Of a stretch of DNA of 64,000 nt, positions 59,866-64,000 are shown piece after piece. How positions within the stretch are numbered: the stretch's first letter is position 1; each line of letters starts with the position of its first letter. The DNA is from Parelaphostrongylus tenuis (lineage: Eukaryota > Nematoda > Chromadorea > Rhabditida > Metastrongylidae). Position numbers and translations under genes: made by a program. The notes under the pieces are model-generated. The model was not told the origin of the DNA. It ran no database searches and worked only from the letters and a program-made list of their open reading frames with translations. The stretch is taken from NCBI GenBank assembly GCA_019055375.1, contig JAHQIW010005186.1:186001-250000 (forward strand), read 5' to 3'.

Positions 59866-60427
59866 ATGAATTAAGTGTATATACTATAGCTTTCTCCAGC
59901 TTATTACAGCTGATTGAGCAATGGTTGAAGCACGCCGAGCGCCGTGTTAAAGCTGTGAACGACTATGGATCTCGACAACTTCTTGAGGAAGGAAATGTGT
60001 GCTTTTATAAAGAGTCATTTTAGCCATCTTCTTCCTCTGTCCTAATTGTCATTTCTTCTCTTTACAGAGACCATAAATGTTGTTTAGGCTCACCAAACAC
60101 GACTGGCGCAACTCAGCGCAAGTGGCGCTGCCGATGGAGCCAGGATTTCACATCTGTCTGGCAAAATAGAGGAGTTCCTGTATTACGTGAGGACGAAGAT
60201 GAACCGATCACAACGTATACAGTCGTTCTTCCAGTCGGCTCAGACGGTTAGCGTGCTGCTTCCAGCCTTAATCGCATTTTTGACATTTCTTTTCCTCAAC
60301 AACATTTTGAATTATGTGTAAGTGGCAATATGATATGCCTAATCGTTGAATGTGTGGATGTTGTGTGTTTGTGTGTAATTACAACGCTTTCACCTAACCC
60401 GCTTTATCATTCAGGCTCTGCTACTAA
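52637..60427 (+). CDS. CCDC141-like spectrin-repeat/coiled-coil protein with C-terminal membrane anchor
   Basis: Coding exons: 52643-52771, 53407-53529, 54312-54422, 54843-54935, 57516-57615, 57653-57842, 59687-59768, 59910-59996 and 60088 to 60317/60321, all with AG/GT borders and agreeing phases. The N-terminus has 'LSTTTVSTIVVRAGEHAF' then 'GYVELRIDEMRPGLLAIG' and 'EDLLARLRDKEDQV', the order characteristic of the CCDC141 family. Next come helical segments 'EVWRGLKKQLMLRGYLLRE' and later 'RDALKTLAQAQNERDIA', 'EWERMESLWKNEKG' and 'LIEQWLKHAERRVKAV', typical of spectrin-like coils. It ends 'TVSVLLPALIAFLTFLFLNN', a single tail anchor, then ILNYV and TAA, or VLCY if the strong gtaagt donor at 60318 is used with exon 60415-60427. 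ATG 52643 follows a TTCAG acceptor by 6 nt, suggesting trans-splicing. At least 335 aa, much shorter than vertebrate CCDC141, so middle exons may be missed in 54.94-57.5 kb. Likely a cytoskeleton-linked scaffold on a membrane (inference). Confidence 0.72.
56481..57072 (+). repeat. Direct repeat, two 128-129 bp copies
   Basis: 56481-56608 and 56944-57072 are identical except for one extra A in the second copy's A-run ('gttttgaaaaaattttag'). They are separated by 335 bp. Each copy ends with an acceptor-like 'aattttag'. The repeat lies in an intron of the CCDC141-like gene, and its near-identity implies a recent duplication. Confidence 0.9.
57129..57308 (+). CDS. Candidate alternative first exon of the CCDC141-like gene
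   Basis: ATG 57129 directly follows an in-frame TGA, so the frame starts here. 60 codons run to 'NFEKK|gtaaaa', a phase-0 donor that joins exactly to the phase-0 exon at 57516 ('RASDVRDALK'). The segment is Ser/Lys/Pro-rich ('NPVPKSPFLERSSKNSDSV', 'SNSLLKPSRSEQMENH') and looks like a disordered N-terminus. A poly-T acceptor 'aaaaaattttag' ends at 57058, inside the second copy of the 128-bp repeat and 71 nt upstream, so it could receive a spliced leader. If real it gives a short isoform lacking the CCDC141 N-terminal signature but keeping the C-terminal coils and anchor. It could instead be a cassette exon entered at 'acccag' (57151). Confidence 0.4.
57975..58345. repeat. Palindromic foldback with two divergent tRNA-like arms, best copy
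   Basis: The left arm (minus) is 'tcgggatttgaactcgcatc', 'ctatccgggggcgcgcgctc', 'gcctaccgacgcc'. The centre is 'gcgttacaacgcatctatct', 'gtcagcaaccaatcgtcaaa', mirrored by 'ggttggttgctgatagacag', 'atgcgttgttgcgtagaaag'. The right arm (plus) is 'ggcgtcactagtgcaatggg', 'gtgagatgcgggttcgagtc'. Each arm has A- and B-box-like segments transcribing outward. Total about 370 bp, inside an intron of the CCDC141-like gene. Confidence 0.75.
58505..58722 (-). repeat. SINE-A, head-truncated copy
   Basis: 'agctctcggggtttgccaat', 'acttcgcttaaggtaattg', 'ctgtatcgactcactgctc' and 'accgatcccggaggaatgga' match the SINE-A body in reverse. The tRNA-like head is absent (sequence diverges after 58720). Confidence 0.7.
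58955..59200. repeat. Foldback element
   Basis: The left arm ('tccacatagttgttgtgata', 'ccaatttcttcggctaacac', 'ttcgacgcgcttcgccctct') recurs inverted on the right ('gaaggcgaaacgcgtcgaaa', 'cgtcagccgaataaactgg', 'tatcatgacaacatcgtgga'). Related ends occur at 46.26 kb and in part at 52.18 kb. Confidence 0.6.
59221..59335 (-). repeat. tRNA-like foldback family, left arm only
   Basis: 'gtacccaatgatgtagagta', 'gtaggattcgaacccacatt', 'ctatccaggagtacgtgctg', 'aaccgttgcactaccga'. The arm ends abruptly at 59330. Confidence 0.6.
59820..59885. repeat. (AT)n microsatellite
   Basis: About 13 TA units near 59832-59857 followed by 'catgtatgtatg', immediately preceded by a short tandem duplication of 'tatacttgtgtatttttgac'. 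Lies in the intron between the exons ending 59768 and starting 59910. Confidence 0.8.
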
Positions 60428-61118
60428 CGTATTGTGTGGTCGTGATGTACAAATTATATAAGTGGAAATGCTCAAGATGTTCATATGGTTGAATTTTAGC
60501 TCTTTGTAGTTGATACGTGTAGCCAGAGGACGATCGCAAATTCGCTGCACTCGAGTCCTCACATTTCAATTTATAGCAATGAAAGTTACTAAGCCTGCAA
60601 TCTGTAATGCTGAGCTTTGCTGCTAGTAGCTTTTAATTCACTGCGGCCTGGCATGAACATTAATTTTGACAACTCATAGATTCTGAGGATAACAGCATTT
60701 TGTATCTTGGAAACGAATCCAAGATTTCACAGCACGAATCAAATACAGAGGAATGCTTAGTTGTGCACCAATCCCTATAGGTTACTGTAGAAGGCTATCC
60801 AGCATGAATATTTCTAGACTTGTTAGCTATACTATTGAGTCGCAAAAACACTTTGAGGGCTGGGATTGGGACGATGGGATGCATTTTTTTACACTCATGA
60901 CAAACGTGATAGAGACTGAGCAGGGTACTGTTATCAAAATTTTTACTTTATAAATGATGGTGATTTGGGTACTAAGTTAAGCAGCATTAATGATTTGATA
61001 GTGTAGTTGTATTTCCGTCGTGGCTGGTGAAGCAGTTGGGGAAAATGTTTCTGGCTCTGCATCCTAGTCATGCAATTTTGAATGTGCTTTTGTCTTGCAT
61101 AATTGAAAATTTTTCTAG

Positions 61119-61215
61119 ATTTCTATAGCAGCTGCGGGTCTGAAATGTTGTGTCAGAAAGTGTTTGCTTGTTGCACTTGTGATTATGATATGTCTTATCG
61201 CTGTAAATGCCTTCG
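61119..61215 (+). CDS. Candidate alternative 3' exon encoding a second hydrophobic tail
   Basis: Acceptor aatttttctag and donor cttcg|gtaatg bound a frame reading 'AAAGLKCCVRKCLLVALVIM' then 'ICLIAVNAF'. Entered at phase 0 it could follow the exon at 60088 if that exon is cut at a weak donor (acg|gttagc, about 60238). This would replace the anchor 'VSVLLPALIAFLTFLF' with this Cys-rich hydrophobic segment. Another phase-0 reading of the exon at 60415 ('ALLLTYCVVVMYKLYKWK') is also hydrophobic. It may instead belong to a separate gene. Confidence 0.25.
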
Positions 61216-61785
61216 GTAATGTTGAACAACTTTGTGTTGTATCACTTGCATGGAGTCTTGATACATGACTTGCATGAATTTGAAACACAACGAATGAATA
61301 TTCAGAAACGTTAGTTTGTGAAGACGTCCATATAAACGCAAAAAAATCATTCTAATCAATAATAGACATTTGGTAAAGATTTTTGCTCACAAAAAGTTGT
61401 GGTACTTTTCCGTTATCCCCATCCTGTTTCAGCCCTTTAAGGAAACGCATTTTTGCTTTTTTTCCCCGAAGTTTTGGTAGTCAGTCGACAGAGCCTTAGT
61501 CTCGATTAATTCAATTTTTCATTGGTTTTTGGAAAAAAATCCTTATTGCGGTGTAGCAGACAAAAGAAAGTGTGGTTTCGCACTGTGCGTGCATTCTTTG
61601 CTCCTGTATGTGGAAGAGATTTTGCAACCTTGGCACCAAGCCACTTCGCTTTTGCAACATAAGGTTCATTGAATTGCATATTTTTAGACAATTCTGGAAC
61701 CATTGCGCTGAAGCTTGTTCTATCGTTCTGTGGCTTGGGGTTTCCATTCTAATTTTACATTATCAAATAAATCCGCTTATAAGAC

Positions 61786-61846
61786 TAAACCTAAGTCTAA
61801 GCTCAAACAGCCTAAGCCTAAGGCTAAGCAATTTAAGCCCATGCTT
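61786..61846. repeat. Degenerate interstitial telomere-like repeat
   Basis: 'aagactaaacctaagtctaa', 'gctcaaacagcctaagccta', 'aggctaagcaatttaagccc' is a run of six-base units close to GCCTAA, the complement of the nematode telomere unit TTAGGC. About nine imperfect units. It has no neighbouring subtelomeric features that I recognise. Confidence 0.6.
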
Positions 61847-61849
61847 GAA

Positions 61850-62875
61850 AAACATGTGAACGGGTAGAGAAAATCTTGAAAAATCAGATTCACATGTTTT
61901 ATCCAGAGTTTTTTCGAAGCGGAGAAAGAGTCCTAAAACAAAAGAAGAATTCTCATACCGTATATAAATCGCGCTGCGCGATGAATGCGTGCTGAGTGCG
62001 TAATTCAATATCATTTTGACTGCTACAGCACACCATGAGTCCTTTCTCATGAACCAAGTACATTATTGAAATCTTCAAGATTTAAGTCACGCAATTTAAT
62101 GAAAGCCTAGGAGAAAAGCTTTGTCCAGCAAAAACCGCCTCAGTGTATAACATTATTTTATCTTTACTGTCACAACGCGATGAGGTCATTTTGTAAGTAA
62201 AATGCACTTCTGAAATTCCCGAGACTCAAGTTATCGAATGACTATTGAGACTTTGGAAAAAAGCAAAAAATACGTTTCTCAGGGGGCTTAAACAAGGTGA
62301 GGATAACGGAAATGGTCCAAAATTAGCAACCTGAACTCTTGCTTCTTGTGCCACTTCCAAATGCTCTTGAACGAAATGAGTGCATTAGTTTGTTTGGTTT
62401 CTGTTAATAGCGCTGAACAAGAAATAGCAACCGCAATGCAGAAGAACAGAAATTCTGAAAGGTGTTTGATAATAAGGTAAGGAGTGCTACTAAAAGGTGA
62501 CAAGAAAGCTTGCCTAGGAACTCACCAGAAAGGTCAACAGTCGTGAAGAAGAGGCGTTTCGAGGATTTGTCTTAGTAGACAAGGTTCGCCCCAACTATGA
62601 TATTTCATCGATGCTCAAGCTTCCTGTCGTAGGCAATCTGTCGAAAAGCTCTTCCGTTCGTTTTTCGTCTTGGTTAACAGATCGTCTGCAGATGTAGTAA
62701 AGAACGAAAAAATGGAGAGAAGTTGAGCTGCTACGCATTCGACAGATCAACGCATCGTCTTGGTCATGCACTTCCTCATTTATTACGTCCAGCTCCCACA
62801 ATTTTTTACTTTATCCTTGTTTTCAGTTTCCACAATAGCATTTACTGTTAGCTTCCATTTTTAACAAAGTTGAAA
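61850..62875. other. No gene supported
   Basis: ORFs at 61763-62050, 62288-62503 and 62595-62801 (all minus) are motif-free and lack paired splice sites. Confidence 0.35.
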
Positions 62876-62879
62876 GGCG

Positions 62880-63152
62880 AAACATTCGGGGTTGATCAGT
62901 CTCTGGGGATGCGTCATTCAGTGGGTTTTTATAATGCATTGTTGAACGCGACTGAATCTGAGTCTGACCTGTAAAAAGACTTTTGATGATCTATTTTTAC
63001 ATTGAAATCAGTGTTTATATCCTACTCAACAATTATGGTACCAATTTGTCGACTTTGGAGAGATAAAGGCTTGGTGAGCCAATGGCATGCGATCGCACTC
63101 AACGACTACGTGTGAATTGCATTGCGTCACAACCACTATGCTACACGATAAC
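62880..63152 (-). repeat. SINE-A copy, left member of a head-to-head pair
   Basis: Plus-strand view: 'ggggttgatcagtctctggg', 'gatgcgtcattcagtgggtt', 'taccaatttgtcgactttgg', 'gcgatcgcactcaacgacta' and 'aaccactatgctacacga'. Diverged, with a small duplication around the 'cattgttgaacgcgactga' region. Confidence 0.65.
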
Positions 63153-63217
63153 ACTTTTTAATTGATAAAAAAAACGCACGCATTATGCATGAGTATAAGT
63201 TATAGAGCAAAGCGAAA

Positions 63218-63505
63218 AAGAGCGCTTGTGGCGCAATGGTTAGAGGTGCTCTTCGTCGCACATTAGGTCGACGGTGCGATCTCACGCTCATGGCTCACCA
63301 AGTCATCCATCACTCCGGGGTCGGTAAATTGGGGCAAACTTGTGTGGAAAGATGGGAGCACTGACTCGACGCAGTGACAGGTCACCGCGAAACATTGTAA
63401 ATTCCACATATATGCATTAATCACCTCTAACGAAGTCACAATTTAAAGGCCAATGCATGACGCATTCCTCAAAGATTGGTCAACCCCGAGGACATCGTCC
63501 TTTAA
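63218..63505 (+). repeat. SINE-A copy, right member of a head-to-head pair
   Basis: A box 'cttgtggcgcaatggttaga', B-box region 'gacggtgcgatctcacgct', then 'gggtcggtaaattggggca', 'cacctctaacgaagtcaca', 'caatgcatgacgcattcctc' and 'gaggacatcgtccttta'. Its head faces the minus-strand copy 66 bp away. Confidence 0.75.
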
Positions 63506-63899
63506 TTTTATAGTTCTTAGGAGATGAAACAGGGGGTCTTGATTCACGATACGGCTCTAGCTTGCTTAACACTCTGGAAAATGACGTTCATAACGTGTAC
63601 AGATAGTGCAAGCTGAAGTGAATCATAATTTCGTTGTTTCGCCGAAAGCTATAGATGATGAAAATCAACCGTCACTTTGCAAAATCGCTGTGCGCCAAGT
63701 TTTATTGCAATAGTACATGACACCAGCACCACTTTTCAACGCCATTTAATATCTCCCTTCGAAAAATTTTTGTTTTCCGAGCAACTCTCAAATTTTGCAT
63801 TAATTGCACCAGACTGCATACAAATAATTTGATGTAGCGATCTGCTGCACTGATGAAAAAGTAGCTAGACTAAACGAAAATTTTTCCAGTTTCTGGGAC

Positions 63900-64000
63900 A
63901 TATTTGAAGAGGCGCTTGAGCTTGGACAATTCAATGTTATCGTGAATGGCGACTTGTCTGCACAGAGTAATAGCTGTCTATTGCTAACACTATCACATAC
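63900..64000 (+). CDS. Candidate exon running off the window end
   Basis: After a strong acceptor (aatttttccag, ending 63899) one frame stays open to the last base: 'FWDIFEEALELGQFNVIVNG' then 'DLSAQSNSCLLL'. The start is protein-like, and a donor may lie beyond the window or near 'gcacag|agtaat'. No preceding exon was linked. Family unknown. Confidence 0.3.
   Translation, partial: MFEEALELGQFNVIVNGDLSAQSNSCLLLTLSH

Overview
The window looks like nuclear DNA of a clade V (strongylid, hookworm-like) nematode. It is AT-rich, coding exons are short (about 20-200 bp) and split by long repeat-filled introns, and several starts sit just after a TTTCAG-type acceptor as expected for spliced-leader trans-splicing. 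Mobile DNA includes RTE-type LINE pieces, Tc1/mariner relics, a Penelope-like RT fragment, several tRNA-derived SINE families and many foldback elements. A degenerate array resembling the nematode telomere unit (TTAGGC) lies near 61.8 kb. No bacterial operons, rRNA genes, CRISPR arrays or intact tRNA genes were seen. The organism call is an inference from these features.

Layout. 0-10.7 kb is repeat-dominated: SINE-A copies, decayed RTE pieces and one SINE-C, with no gene I can support. 10.8-12.7 kb holds a four-exon minus-strand gene, possibly complete at about 170 aa. 13-27 kb is repeats: two copies of a TIR-bounded element enclosing an RTE reverse transcriptase, a Tc1/mariner relic split by a SINE, and a Penelope-like RT fragment. 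27.8-38 kb has scattered candidate exons on both strands among SINEs, tRNA-like foldbacks and a palindrome built of two mariner 5' ends. 38.3-41 kb holds another foldback, a second Tc1/mariner relic and RTE debris. 41.5-44.7 kb is a minus-strand gene of at least seven exons, three of them microexons. 45.6-46 kb is a mariner relic. 48.5-48.9 kb is a tiny minus-strand gene. 49.1-51.4 kb has weakly supported plus-strand exons ending near an AATAAA.

The best gene runs on the plus strand from 52,643 to about 60,320-60,427. Nine core exons with consistent phases encode a spectrin-like coiled-coil protein whose N-terminus matches the CCDC141 family and whose C-terminus is a single hydrophobic tail anchor. 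It also has a candidate internal alternative first exon (57.1 kb) and a candidate alternative 3' exon (61.1 kb). The final 3 kb hold a head-to-head SINE-A pair and the start of one more possible exon.

Exon models rest on reading-frame, splice-site and phase agreement read by eye. Nothing was searched against a database. Family names come from recognised motifs.
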